Source: Torreya grandis
Taxonomy: Eukaryota > Streptophyta > Pinopsida > Cupressales > Taxaceae
Direction: 5' to 3'
DNA: 64,000 nt
Assembly (NCBI GenBank): GCA_037957365.1
Contig: JARHVA010001190.1
Location: 1,574,001-1,638,000, forward strand
The notes under the pieces were generated by a model that saw nothing but the letters and a program-made list of their open reading frames with translations, made no database searches and was not told where the DNA came from. Every line of letters begins with the position of its first letter. Within the stretch, counting starts at the first letter, position 1. The position numbers and the translations under genes were made by a program. This document shows, one piece after another, positions 1 to 12,511 of this stretch.

Positions 1-1177
1 AATTGGAATCTTTCATAAGATAAGGCCATTTAAAAGTTAGTGGTGATATCCTTGACATAGGTGGTTTAATTTAATGCATTGAAGAGAAGTTCATTGTCTA
101 TGAGAGACACCAGGTTCACCATAACTAGCAGCATGTTCCTTCCATCATTACACATCAGTCTTCCATTAGACTACCCTTACCATCTCAAGAATACCAAATA
201 AATGTGTGCCATAGCCCTAAAAATTCTTCTCAAACCTTTTAAACTTTTCCTAATTGTAAGTCTATTCAAGAGAGACTTCAAAAGCTTCAATAAGTGAGTT
301 TAGAGAAAGTTGAATCACAGGTTTCATAGTAGATAATTTAAGGGCCTTCATCTTATGACCAACATGGGGAGATATCTAATTAGATGGTGATATAATTTCA
401 ATCTCACCTTGCCAAACAAGTTGAGCTTGAAAACCAACATCTTCATTAGTCAATAGTAACTGTAAAATCAACACAATCTCATGAGGAATTTATTCTATTC
501 ATACTCATGGCTACAATAAGTGAAAAAGAAGTAGTTCTTAAAACCAAATTTATGACTTGGAAACAAATGTAGTAGTCAAGGGAAAAAGAAGAATAGTCAA
601 TATAATCTTAAGTGTTGAAGTAAAGGATAAGCCTGAGATCATTTAATTTTTACTCCTCCCTTCTCATAATCCCAAAGCCTTCCCCTCATAGAAGTATATT
701 CAAGATAACTTACAGAAGAGAGAGAGGAGGTAATGATGGTCAAAGTTGAGCAGCCCCATGAGCAAAATAAAACATCCATGGAAACACCTTTTTTCTCATC
801 TTCTTAAGTATTTTTAGGGAGATACCATGCTAATTATTGAGAATAAGACTCTATTTTGTGAGATAAATGAAGAAATTTCAACTAAAGTGATGGAATCTGA
901 GAGTGACTTGAGTGACCAAGAGGAGGACATCATCATTCGGGCTGATTAAATATTTTAGAATACAAAATAGAATGAGTTTCAATAGGTTGCTAAAATACAA
1001 TAAGAGCTCCAAGTACAAGATGAGACACAAGATTATTTCTCAATAATTCCTTAGTCACATGGTAGTTGTCCTCAATCAAGATGTTTCTCAAGAACTTGTA
1101 GTAGTTACCATAGATAAGTGTAGGCCAATCAAAGAAGATAAGTGTTAAGGTAACAATGATGAATTTGGAATAAATAT
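1..1177. other. decayed intergenic DNA, no gene recognised
   Basis: AT-rich sequence without a long reading frame. Around 880-950 on the plus strand there are short coding-like snatches, including an acidic stretch reading SDLSDQEED, but frames break quickly. It may be the upstream part of the remnant at 1178-1492. I see no RNA gene or clear repeat. Confidence 0.5.
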
Positions 1178-1492
1178 ATGAACATTTACAATGAATATCA
1201 AGCTCTTCAAGGTTTCATACTTCCTATTGAGGATGTTAAAGACCAATTAGCTACTGAACCTCTCAAGCTTTGAACACAAGAAGAGCAGGTACATGATGAT
1301 ATAAAGAATGAAGATATATTTGTTGAGGTAGTACTTCAAGTTGATACTCCTAAAGACAAACCAAGTGAAGATTTATTTTCCTTTAACATGCCTAATGAAG
1401 TTCAACATGTCCATAATGAAAGTCTTGACAAATCACCATTCCATGTGGAGCAAAGTGAAAGCATCAATCAAGACATAGCAAAACATTGGTAG
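1178..1492 (+). pseudogene. unrecognised coding remnant, about 105 codons with one internal TGA
   Basis: A plus-strand frame starts at ATG 1178 and runs to TAG 1490-1492 with one in-frame TGA about 30 codons in (a CGA or TGG codon could give this). The product is acidic and polar, rich in Glu, Asp, Gln and Ser, with segments such as GFILPIEDVKDQL and EQSESINQDIAKHW. Further coding-like text follows the stop to about 1730. Composition resembles the low-complexity linkers between gag and pol domains of plant LTR elements, but no domain is visible, so this is only an inference. It could also be a chance frame; I give it modest weight because codon choice looks protein-like and the frame is open well beyond average here. 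Confidence 0.3.
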
Positions 1493-2649
1493 CTCATGAA
1501 TGAGGTAGAATAAACATTAGTCTTGTAAAGTAGAAGGATATGGATGGAGTATGACTAGGTATTATACTCACATGTAAAATCCATACACTTGAGAGAAGAA
1601 TTAGAAGGCCCAACTTCTTCTTCAAGAGGCCATGAATGTGTCAATGCTCCTAGATGCAAGTGGGAGCAATCATACTTCAAGGTTCCATGGCAGACAATCA
1701 AGTTTTCCATTTAACCCTTGAGGAAAGCTTGTGACCTCAGGTTAGTTTTGTTGTTTCAATAAGTGATTAACAAAAGTAGTAGTCTATTGCCTTGTTGTTG
1801 TTGTTGTTGTTGTGTTTATCTTATTTTATTGTTTCCTTAAGTTAGGTGAATTTTATTCTTAGATATAGATGTGTTCTTATGTTTTTTCATTTGAGTCTTA
1901 TTGTTTTTACAATCAAAGAGAGGCATTTTAAAGTACAAAATCTATTTGGTAGCTGAAGGGAGTCATCAAAATCATGTTGTCATATTTGAAACTATCATTA
2001 TCATGAAAAATTAGTGAGTTCTCTTGACCAACAAGCTGGTCAACCCCTGTGAATCACCAAAAATATTAGAAATTTAGCCTATTAAGGCCAATTTCCAACC
2101 CCTGCCATTGAAATTTTTTCATATCTTTATTGTCCTTGGTCATCAAATGATGTGTTTGACCATCTTGATGTCACTAACCGTTAGGTGAAGGGAGTAAGTT
2201 TTAATGTCTTATCATGGTCATGTTTCAGTTTCAAATTTGATGAGATTTCTCATGGTATTTTTAGTATATTCGAGATATGGGGATGTATATACATTTTTTA
2301 ATGTGGTAAATATACATAAATGCCTCAAGGATAACTTTTAAGAAGCTATAAGGTACTTTTCATGACATTCATTGACAAGTCTCCTTGTAGAACTATGTAT
2401 ATTTCCTTAAACAAAGAGGTTTTGAGCCTTTAAATGATAAATTTTGAGTCAAAAGCCACTAAAATATCCATGTTATCTCTAAAAGCATTCATATTCATGA
2501 CTTTGCTTTAGTCACATGATTTCATAATTTTAAAATATCTCCTCCACAAGTCTAAAGCATAGAAAATACTGTAAAGAGCTCCCAAGTGCCAAACTTGCCC
2601 CTATTTTATTGTCAAAATAATTTTTAGTTGTTATAATATCCTTATTGAC
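1493..2649. other. non-coding decayed DNA with a short (GTT)n tract
   Basis: No gene recognised. A trinucleotide run of about nine GTT/TTG units lies near 1788-1813. The last bases before 2650 are the left flank and target site of element A. Confidence 0.5.
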
Positions 2650-3043
2650 TACTTTTTACCTAGGGATATGATATATTAATGCATATGGGTTAATGGAGAT
2701 GCTGACATGTGGCACACATCCCCTTAGTTAGTTATATGGGTATAATATATTAGGATAATGGAGTAAATTATGGAATTAGTACATTGGGTAATGGTTGGCC
2801 TACTTTGGGATTAGGAGGTTACCCATCCATAGGTTAGATAGATGTCTATAAATAGGAGATGATTATCACGGTAAAGATATCACGTAAGCATTGAGTCTTC
2901 TATTATAAGAGGATATTAGAGGTTCTCCCTTCGAAGAGACATTGTGGAGTTATTCCTTCCTTAAGGAGTATTATATGGTTTTGCCCTACCTTAAGGGTAT
3001 TTTTGAATATATTGAATATTTGAATCATATCAAGATCATATCA
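2650..3043 (+). repeat. Element A 5' LTR
   Basis: Direct partner of 4852-5245, same length. It begins TACTTTTTACC where the 3' copy has TGCTATGTACC, so the canonical TG has become TA. It ends in ATATCA. A short alternative inner start at TGATAT (2669) would mirror the ATATCA end, but the outer start is favoured by the purine tract and target-site duplication. The sequence around 2850-2862 (ctataaata) is a plausible TATA box. Confidence 0.8.
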
Positions 3044-3045
3044 AG

Positions 3046-3057
3046 TGGTATTAGAGC
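3046..3057 (+). other. Element A primer binding site, initiator tRNA-Met type
   Basis: TGGTATTAGAGC lies two bases after the LTR end. It matches the common plant iMet PBS TGGTATCAGAGC except for one C-to-T change. Confidence 0.8.
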
Positions 3058-3543
3058 TTCGATTTGGGCAATTTGTGTGAAGTGAAACCCTAGTTTTTTT
3101 TATCATCAATATATTTTGATTGGTTGTGAATTTTTACAAAATTTAATTATTGGATATGGAGAATGTTTTAAATAAGTCATAGTAAAAAAATGGAGATTTT
3201 TTGATTATATTTGAGGGAGTTATTGCTATCTTAGGGTTTATATTAATTTCAATATATATTACTAAATATAAGGAATTTTTATTCTAAATTTTTATGGGAG
3301 ATGTAAGAAGATATAAGAGAATGAAAAAAAAAAAATTTTTTTTTGAGTTGTTTTGTGTGATTTTATAGTTTTTCTTATATTCAATCTATAGGTCGAAATT
3401 TGTGAAAATTTTTCACAACATTTTGAATAAGATTCAAATAGCATAAGAGGAAGATACAGTAAAAATTTGGGACTTTTTGGATCAGTTTTGTATGAGTTAT
3501 TGACATTTCAGGGTTTCATAAACCTTAATTTTTTTTGTGGATC

Positions 3544-3879
3544 ATGAAGTTGCAAAAATTTTCATGGGAAGAGGATGTTGATGCTAGAGAATGGTGGCTC
3601 ATTTTGAAGGAGAATAATAACAAAATAATTTTATGTAAAATAGAATTATCTCTTTCTTTGTTTGGGCCTACACAACATTGGTGGTTTAAAAAATTGAGAT
3701 TTGCACAAAAGTATTCTTCATTGGAAGCAATGGAACAACTCTTCCTAGATTGGTGGGATATAAAAGAAAAAGAGGATGCAGAAGAGGAAGAAAATAATGA
3801 TGATAAAGAAGAAGAAGAAGAAGAAGAAGAAGAAGAAGAAGAAGAAGAAGAAGAAGAAGAAGAATTAGGGTTCAAATAA
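3544..3879 (+). pseudogene. gag: Element A gag-like protein with a poly-Glu tail
   Basis: The reading frame from ATG 3544 gives about 111 residues. The first 80 resemble the plant retrotransposon gag (capsid) core: FSWEEDVDAREWW, then KIELSLSLFGPTQHWWF, and a Trp-rich end (LFLDWWDIKEK). This is the usual spacing of the 'W...LkgdA..WW' gag pattern. Gag would assemble the virus-like particle that holds element RNA. After about residue 80 the protein becomes acidic and ends in a run of Glu encoded by a 19-unit GAA tract, then stops. The family normally runs longer, so the microsatellite has probably shifted or truncated the frame: the following protease-like frame is in a different phase. The antisense poly-Ser frame at 3525-3905 is only the shadow of the GAA tract. 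Confidence 0.6.
3808..3864 (+). repeat. (GAA)19 microsatellite inside gag
   Basis: Uninterrupted GAA units, coding for Glu in the gag frame. Confidence 0.95.
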
Positions 3880-3940
3880 TTTTGCTCCAAAGAAATTTGA
3901 GTCAATTTTTCAATTTCATGGATGCATTCAAAAGAAGAAG

Positions 3941-4873
3941 GTGGTTGTGTCCATAAACCCTACCAGTAAGTATAACTTCATTAACATGAATGTGGCCAAG
4001 AATATACATGTTCAAGCAAATAATATCAAGGAGGTTCAAGTAGATGGTAAGAATATTTCAATGTTTGAATATTTGAAGCTCATTATGGAAAAATATGTTT
4101 TGCATTCAGATTTTTATGCTTTGGATATAGATGATGTGGATATAGTTCTTGGATATCCATGGTTAGAGACTTTGATAAAAATGAATATTAATGTTTAGAA
4201 AAATTTTATGAAGTTTTGGTATAGGAAAAATAAGATCACTTTATAAGATATCATAGTGAAAAAGGCACCAATAACAATCTAGGTAGATCATGAGGATGAG
4301 ATTGAAACATGTGATGAAGAGCATGATGAAGATTTAAATGATATAGATAAATACACACTACAACTAGAAATAAAAACTTCATCTACTAAAGAGACAAAGA
4401 AGGAAAAGTTGGAAAAACTAGAAGCAAAGGTGGATAAGGTCAAAATATTAGAAAAAGTTGAGGTATATAGACACCCACATCATCATGAGAGGAAAAAATC
4501 ATGGAACCAGGGGAGGAAGTGTCATAACAAAAATCATTTTGTCTATATAGGAAATAAAACTTCCAATCATTATGGATATGCATGGAATCCAAAGAAAATA
4601 TACTATGGCACATCGAATGAATGGAGAAATCACTATGATTATGCATGGAAGAATACCTACTATGATCATGGTTGGAATAAAAGGAGCACAATGGAATTTG
4701 GAAACAAGTTTGGAGAGTTACCACCTACCAAGATCACATATGGATGGCTAGATGATCGAGATTGGATACAAGTGTGTAATGATTTGAAGCACAGTCATTA
4801 TTTGGTTTCTTCCTATGTTTTAGGGATGAAACATGTCAAGGAGGGAAGTAATGCTATGTACCTATGGATATGA
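3941..4873 (+). pseudogene. Element A protease-like region and basic/aromatic C-terminal region, three internal stops
   Basis: One frame stays open over about 310 codons except for stops at 4196 (TAG), 4244 (TAA) and 4280 (TAG). The first part (3941-4198) resembles the second half of a retropepsin: an Ile/Asn-rich segment, then LDIDDVDIVLGYPWLETL, which fits the conserved 'yDvILGmdWL' end of Ty3-type proteases. The N-terminal catalytic Asp motif (DSGA) is not evident. After an acidic linker (about 4290-4400) comes a His, Tyr, Trp and Asn-rich basic stretch (HPHHHERKKSW, then repeated YGYAW/YDYAW units about every 20 residues), which may bind nucleic acid. The frame runs 22 bp into the 3' LTR before stopping. 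No RT motif exists here. Confidence 0.55.
4838..4851 (+). other. Element A polypurine tract
   Basis: AAGGAGGGAAGTAA lies directly before the 3' LTR start and would prime plus-strand synthesis. Confidence 0.65.
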
Positions 4874-5245
4874 TATATTAATGTGTATGGGTTTATGGAG
4901 ATGCTGACATGTGGCACACATCCCCTTAGTTAGTTATATGGGTACAATATATTAGGATAATGGAGTAACTTGTGGAATTAGTACATTGGGTAATGGTCAG
5001 CTGACATTGGGATTAGGAGGTTACCCATCCATTGGTTAGATATATGTATATATAAATGAGATTATTATCATGGTAAAGATATCAAGTAAGAATTGAGTCT
5101 TCTATTTTAAGAGGATATTGGAGGTTGTCCCCTCAAAGAGACATTGTGGAGTTATTCCTTCCTAAAGGAGTATTATATGGTTTTGCCCTACCTTAAGGGT
5201 ATTTTTGCATATATTGAATATTTGAATCATATCAAGATAATATAA
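4852..5245 (+). repeat. Element A 3' LTR
   Basis: Partner of 2650-3043. It keeps the TG start; its end reads ATATAA where the 5' copy has ATATCA. Confidence 0.8.
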
Positions 5246-8200
5246 TTGAAATATAATATTCCTCTTATTTCCATAAATTGGTAGTTCAAATATTAAAGTG
5301 TAGAGAATATGCAAGAAAAGAGCCATTGTCATTTCTTTCCATGCAAAAGTACAGATTTGTATAGCCTTTTTTGTATAGTAGAGATCATGAGATTGAAGGT
5401 GGATTCAGTAAAATAATTATAGGGAATATTAAAGGAAAAAATACTATATAAAATCTCAAAACTAATTCACATACATCACCTAGCTTCTTTGCAAAGAGAG
5501 AGCCCTTTAGGTTTATAGATGGTACGACCATGAGAGAGAAAATCAAGGTCTAGAATTTTGGTTTGAGGAAGGGGTCTAAGAGAGATTAAATATTTATAAA
5601 TTGTTTCTCAATTTTTTTCTCTCTTTCATTAACCATCCTTAACAACATAAGGCATTCACTATGTCTTCTTCATTCAAGCAAGCAATCAATTTTCTGAGAT
5701 TTCTCCTAATCTTGGCATCATGATAGAAAAATGGAAGTTTGAAAAGCTCTTCAAGAGTTTGAAACATTTTTACATGATAGTATTTATATTATTTCCACAT
5801 TTTTGAGGTCATGTGGATCTCAAGAAGATAATTAAATTCTAATTCTATAGTCTATAGTCAGTTTGGAGAGATTATACAGTTCAAAGGTTGATCCATGGAT
5901 TTCAAGATTATTTATGACATGACTTGTATGTCTCTTTCATGTTCATGTATTATTATTTAAATATTATCAAAATTTACTCAAATATACATAGAAAATATTC
6001 CATAAAATCACTCTCAATATCTTCATGGAGTCTCAATTTAGCAAAAATTAAGGAAACTTAGCATTTTTTAAGGTTTTTGATGTATCCTTGTTTTCCATTT
6101 TAGCACCATATGCTTTTTCAAAGGCCTCCAAGCTATTATATATTTTTTAGGGTGTGATTATTATTTATTATTAAATTTAAATATGGTCTTGACATATACT
6201 TCACATGCTCATTTCACCTCCCTATTGTGTCATCCCATCTCATAGTGTTCTCACTGCCATTCACCATTGTAAAAGCTCCTCCATCTCCATTCTCTTTCCC
6301 ATCATCCATTCACATATAAAAAATTTATATCCAATTTAATATCCTATATCCATTATAAATAAGGATTAAATATTTTTGGAATCATAATGGTGATGCAAAT
6401 ATTTTATACAAACCTTAATACACTACCAAAAAGAGATTAAATATCATTTATAGCCAAAAGAAGAACAAAACATCGATAATATCTGATTGAGGTCAATAAC
6501 AAGGAAGATATATGGTTAGAGGTATCAAAACAAGGTTTTTATTATCATTTAGTTATAAAAAAATCATATAAATTTGGGTATCCTTCTCAAGTTCCTCTAT
6601 CGCCCAATCCTTGCCTCAGTCCATACAAGTAACAAAGGAATCTTCACCTACATCCACGTTAAGCAAAAGGTGAGATTAAAGATGCAAACAAGGAGAGATT
6701 CGAATGTTTGAAGGGATAATTGAGATAATTAATAAATTAAATCAAGGTTAAGATAATTTTAGATACTTTTGAGGTCTATTTATATCAAGTTCAAGACCTA
6801 TAAACTATTCACATTCCATAAAAGATCCTAAGTTTCATACATAGTCAAGCTTATAGTGAAGAAAGTTCCATTGTTCAAAAGCTAGAGTAATGACTATGGA
6901 GGTAATAGTATTACAAGGTGATGGGTATGAAATTTGGATCAAATTTAGACCCTTTTATGGTTAAATTTCATATTAGGTCATGTTTTCATGAGGATCTCCA
7001 CCTACAATAGGGTTAGAAGGCTCTTGAAGTATGCCAATCCTTCACCAAGATCAAGACTGTGAGTAAGGTTTTCATGTCTTTAGGATTAAATGAGTTTTTT
7101 TGCCTAGGTTTGAGAGTAAATTTTAATGGTTTTAAGATTTATAACAAAACATGAGGTTCAAATTTCAAAGTAACATAGTCATTTACCTCATCAAACATCA
7201 TCTACAACCTTCTCAACACAAGCCTATCTCCAAGTTGCAAAGAGGATGAGTGAAGAGTGTCTAATGAAAGGTTACCATGATATAATGGAGGATTAATAAG
7301 GATAATTAATATGTGAATAAGGTTAGGGTATGGATAATATTTATCTAAACAAGTTTTCTCTCCAACATCAACCTTGCAATACTTACCTACAACCACACTA
7401 AGGTAAATTATATTGACACATTCACATACCCTCTATAGGTGCAATTAAAGATAAATTAATTAAATAAGGAATCATGTTAGGTCACATATGAATTAAAATT
7501 GTGAATTTATATATTCATAACTTCACTAAGATATGCCCTCTACTGCCAACTCAGGAAAGTATAATACACAGGCTTGTGTATGGAATTAGGACTGTGAAAT
7601 CCTAAGAACACCCTCGGAGAACAATATAATAAATAAATAGGTAAGATAAGGGGTTTTAAATGAATTATGAGTTATAAAAGGAAAAAATTCATAGTGTAAT
7701 GTATACCAAACACTTCCTTTTCCCAAATCATCATCTATATCAACAAGATAGTCACATTGAGGTCTATGAAGAAAGATGGTGTAGTGATGGGTTGCATAGG
7801 TTCAAGAGGTGACTAGTAGAAGATATAAATAATTTAAATAGGGATTTTATTGCATAATATAAACCTATTTATAATTATAAGACTCAAATACAAGGTGATA
7901 CAAGAAGGAAACTCAGTCATGAACCTATGGAAAATGAAAGTACAGGCAACCCACTAGCTTTTTTTAGTAAAATTGCATCTACATGCCTTTATAAGCAATA
8001 TTCAACTATGAAAATTGGTAGGAGTGGTAATTATTAGTGGTTTTAAATATATATATATTTTTAAGGTCACATGATCATTTTAAGCACCCACTATTTTTTC
8101 ACAGTTCTATGCTTGTCTGTTGACAGTCAATAATGGAGATAAGCAGACTTTTGGAAGTCTAAAGCATTAGACAGAGGGTTTTAACATCATGTGAATCTTT

Positions 8201-8840
8201 GTGAGGCTGAGAAAAGGTGATAATAGTGTATTAATAAGTTTTTAGATATTTTTGACACTCAAATTTAAAATCAATAAACACCTTGAGGGTAAGTAAAAAG
8301 GAACATGCCCGTGTTTAATATTAATGACATTTATGTGTTGGGTGGTTGTTGAAGATAAGTGAATTGAAGATAGAGACATATAAGGAAGAAAATTAATGTG
8401 GTAGTATGGTATTATAAATTTTTTATAAGTATCTTGTTTATACAAGGGAGTACTAAAACCAAATCAGGGTTAAACAGGCTTGACTGTGTACAAACCATTG
8501 ATAAAAGATGGAAACACATAGAGGGTAAAATTAGTAAAAATATTTAAACCTAAGAATATTTGATTCATAATAATAAGGTTTGAAACTATATAAACATGTA
8601 TTTTAGGAATAAGGAAGTTTCAGACCTCAAAACCCCACACATAGGCAAACAATACAACCCTATAGGTAGTCTCATGAGGTGATGGAGTCATAGTGGATTT
8701 TGAGAAGTTAAAACATATGAAGGAATGAGAAATAAATGGGAAGAAATGTATTATGAGATATTTTAACCTTAACATAATATTATAGGTACCTAAAACATTT
8801 AACACTCAATATTAGGCCTTTTAGGCCTAAAGACAGTCTT
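5246..8840. other. non-coding AT-rich DNA, nothing recognised
   Basis: Both strands are broken into short frames. The open frames at 7202-7396, 8242-8445 and 8620-8805 (minus strand) have no recognisable domain and AT-driven composition. The stretch may be old LTR-element sequence, but I cannot show it. Confidence 0.4.
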
Positions 8841-9284
8841 AAGACCTGTAGACTCACACCACCATGAAGACATTTATAAACGTTTATTAAGAAAATATGA
8901 CATAATGAGAAGGTTTAAAATTATGGTACAGGTATTATTAAGGTGATTTAAAGCAAAGAGAAATAACATATAGGTTATTTTGGTCCTTTAATATCTATTT
9001 TTAACAACACAATCAACCCACTCATTTGAACCACGTGTTTCAATGCTCATATCTTTCACTATTAAGACCTGTAGACTCACACCACCATAAAGACATTTAC
9101 AGACCTTTATTAAGAAAATATGACATAATGAGAAGTTTTAAAATGATGATATAGGTCTTATCAAGGTGATTTCAAGTAAAGAGAAATAAAATATAGGTTA
9201 TTTTGGTCCTTTAAGATCTATTTTGAACAACACAATCAACCCACTCATTTGAACCATGTGTTTCAATGCTCATATCTTTCACTA
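8841..9284 (+). repeat. tandem duplication, two copies of about 223 bp
   Basis: Copy 1 (8841-9063) and copy 2 (9064-9284) both start AAGACCTGTAGACTCAC and both end near CATATCTTTCACTA. They share long identical blocks with scattered substitutions. No coding content. Confidence 0.9.
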
Positions 9285-12200
9285 CAGGGATAATTTGACC
9301 AAATGACATTATAATTATTTGAGTACCAATATTTAATTGAAATACATGAATTATTTATGTTGATTGAGAAGATAAGGTTTATGAATCATGACTAAGACTA
9401 TAAGAAGGTCTAAACTGCATACAAAACCCTACAAGCAAACTTCTCTGTGTACTTATCTTTTCACACCTTTTGCATGGGAAACCAAGATTCTAAGTAAAGT
9501 TAAAGGGGTATATGGAATAAATATCCACAAAAATAAGTTATGGTTTGGAGGTCTGTACTTTCTGAACCATCATTAAGAAGGTTCACCTTTAAAACCCTCC
9601 CTAAACCCTCATACAAACCAATTTTGAGAAAAGTGAAGTTTATTGCATCCAAACACCCATGAATCACCTAATAAATATTGAAAACATAAATTAAGCTTAT
9701 AAATGGTATTGGAAATGGCTTTTTGATGTATATAACTATATGAACCTATCATAAAATAGGATTTTTTGAGGAAAAAGTGCAAAAACAAAGGTATAAGGTA
9801 GTTTAAGATGATTCAAATCAATGAAAAGTGATTTTTTTCACTTTTTTCACATTATAAATCCATAATATTATAGGAAACATACTTAGAAGTGCCCCTATTG
9901 GTCTCTTCTAATCAACTAGTCTGCATAAATGAAAGACAGATTGACCTAGTCAACTAGTTTGACCAATTTGCAAATGTCTCTTGCTCATAAGGACCTATTT
10001 TCAGGTTATAATGGTTTCATGCAGGTTTTATATCCATAAAATGCAAGTAATAAGCCACTAAGCCTAATTTGCCTAATAGAGCTATTTGGTCAATCATGTA
10101 AACTAGAAAATGGCATTGAAAGCTATTAATGAGAGTTGATGAAGAGTATACATGCCACATAACTAATATTAAGTGTAAATCACATGAATAATAGATCATA
10201 AAGTGTCTAGTGAATGAGTTAAATAGTATTCAAGTGGAAATTCCATGCACAATCGGTCCTTGAGTTGTCAATCAACACATAATTGATCCTTATCATGATT
10301 TGACTGACCCTTAAGAGATAATCAATGCATGACTATCCTTAAAGTGGAATTATTTGACAAATAATAGCATAGAATGATATAATAGGAGTTTGAAAAAGTC
10401 AAGTACGGCACACCACCTTATTTTCAATGCCAAAGAGCATGTAAGAGCACTAGACATAGAAAGATGTCTTGAGGACTATTTACAATTAGTTGTACGTGAA
10501 TTAATGATTGAATGACCTCTTCTTCTCTCCTATACTCCATGTTCTCTTTTCTTCTTCTTCTTCTTCTCTTTTTTCTATATATTTAGGCTTTTAGGATTTA
10601 TTTGAGGATCCCTCTCTTGGGTATGATGACTATTTTAATATTCTTTGATACAATTTTAGTGTGTTTATATTAGTTTAATTTTCACATTTGGTAGAATTTT
10701 ATCCTTTTTTAGGTCTTAGTTACTAGTATTTCATCATATGTAGGTCATATATAGTGTTTGATGTTGAGTGACTAAGCTAACAGTGGATTTATTGATTGGT
10801 TAGTGCCTTAAATTAGGCCTTTCATCATTCCCTTCATGCTTTGATCACTTGATGGAACCTTTATGTGATTTTTTTTACATAGGAGTCCCTTGGAGTTGTA
10901 AGATTTAGTGTTTTGCATTTCTTATCAGTGTTAGTTGGAGGCCAAATTAAGTGGATGAATCAACAATATAGGTGTATCACCATCACTAGAATAGGATTTC
11001 CCTTTCAAGTTATCTTTCTAACTCTTTTCACCCCCAAACAAAAGTATGTTTTGGTAAACTAAGCAAAGTTGATATATTAGAGGAGATAGCCTCATATTCT
11101 AGAGGTTTGGTATAAGATATAGGTATCCTATATCTTGTAGACCAATCTAATGTTAGTCTAGGTTTGAAGGAGATCTGAGCAATCTACTTCATTAGGGTAC
11201 AACTTGGGTTTATAACATAAGTCTCATTCAAAAATACATAATTTAACTTAGACCTAATGCTAATAGATATATACATGAACTAGTCATACTTTAACCCTGA
11301 AAGAGAATGGATAATATAGTAAATAGCCTAGTAGAGAATGTCCCCTGCTCTTATTTATAAAATAATTTTGGTTTGTAATATATGCATAATAACTTTTCAA
11401 AATGGATTGGATATTTTGTCCATTTAGATTCCCCTTTTGAGCTAACTATGAAAACATGAAATTAGGAAATCAGACTAAGTAACAAGAGTAATGATTCACT
11501 AATTAGAAAATAAATATAAACATCAATAATAGATTTAGCACTTATCAACTAGGTCAATGGCCAAGTTGTAGATAGACTCAAAATTCTTTTTGTATTCATA
11601 TAATAACATGATTTTTTATTAACAGGGTTTGCATTATAATGTGGAAGGTCTATTACATTATAGATATCTAAATGAGAGGTACCAAAGGATATTAATGTCA
11701 TGTTGACATGCACATGGAATCGGGTATCACTATGGTCATAATAAACTATCAAAGATCAGAATAGGTGATTATTGATGTCATACTAAGGCATGTACATGAG
11801 GCCTTAAAAATTTCATGTATTGATCCAATTGACATACATCTCAGGCTACTCCACCAACTGGATGAAGTCCAAACATAATAAATGATTGAAAATGTACTTG
11901 TGGATGAAACTTGCATCTATAGATGTTGTAAATGTTAAAGCCATTTGGATGTAGATTTATTATTACTTGAAAGCTAAATAAGAGAGAGAAAGATAAAAAA
12001 AAACATGTGACTAAAGTGTTAAAATGAGGGCCAAAGGGGGTATTTATAGGTTCCTATGGAAATAGCGGCAAAGGGTTCACATAACCAATGGTAACTAGTT
12101 ATATATTAGTGGCACCTAGTTTCATTGTTCAGCTTGGTGGTATCTTTTATCACCAAACAACATTATGTAATTGAGTGATAATAAATGTCATGTAACTACA

Positions 12201-12504
12201 TGTATAACTAGGCAATAATAGCCATTGCCTAGTAGCATGTTGGTGCTGGGTAGAAACAAATGTCACCTGGTTTTATGGTGTGATTAGGTGGTATAATTTG
12301 TTGCTTGATAGTATTACAAAACCATGTGGTAACACATGTCATTCAATAAGATTATTGAACTGGGTGGTAGTTTGGGTTGCTTAGCTATAGTGTGCAGATG
12401 GACAGTTATATGGAAACTTATAAATGAAAAAAACTTTAGAATCTATAGATTCACCAAAGTTGTTAATCAAATTTACCTAAACAAATGTAAGGGGGTTTTC
12501 GATA
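9285..12504. other. non-coding DNA, no gene recognised
   Basis: Frames are short. A (TTC)n-rich patch lies at about 10547-10566. The block 11950-12480 contains a promoter-like GTATTTATAGG and purine-rich runs and may be an LTR or leader fragment that interrupted the ORF1 copy ending at 12512, but no partner repeat is in view. Confidence 0.35.
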
Positions 12505-12511
12505 TGGGCTC

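Larger units (their letters stand above)
2650..5245 (+). mobile_element. Element A: small non-autonomous LTR retrotransposon encoding only gag and protease remnants
   Basis: Complete 2.6-kb element. Two direct 394-bp LTRs flank the interior. An initiator-Met-type primer binding site sits two bases after the 5' LTR, and a purine tract (4838-4851) abuts the 3' LTR. The flanking 5-mers TTGAC (2645-2649) and TTGAA (5246-5250) look like a target-site duplication with one change. The interior carries a gag-like frame and an aspartic-protease-like frame but has no room for reverse transcriptase, RNase H or integrase, so it must have moved with enzymes supplied in trans. This matches the class described as terminal-repeat retrotransposons with a gag domain. 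By hand count the LTRs differ at about 34 of 394 positions (roughly 91 percent identity), so the insertion is not recent. Confidence 0.85.

Noticed and set aside
3525..3905. 126-residue minus-strand frame with poly-Ser
   Set aside because: Antisense shadow of the GAA tract and gag-like frame of element A.
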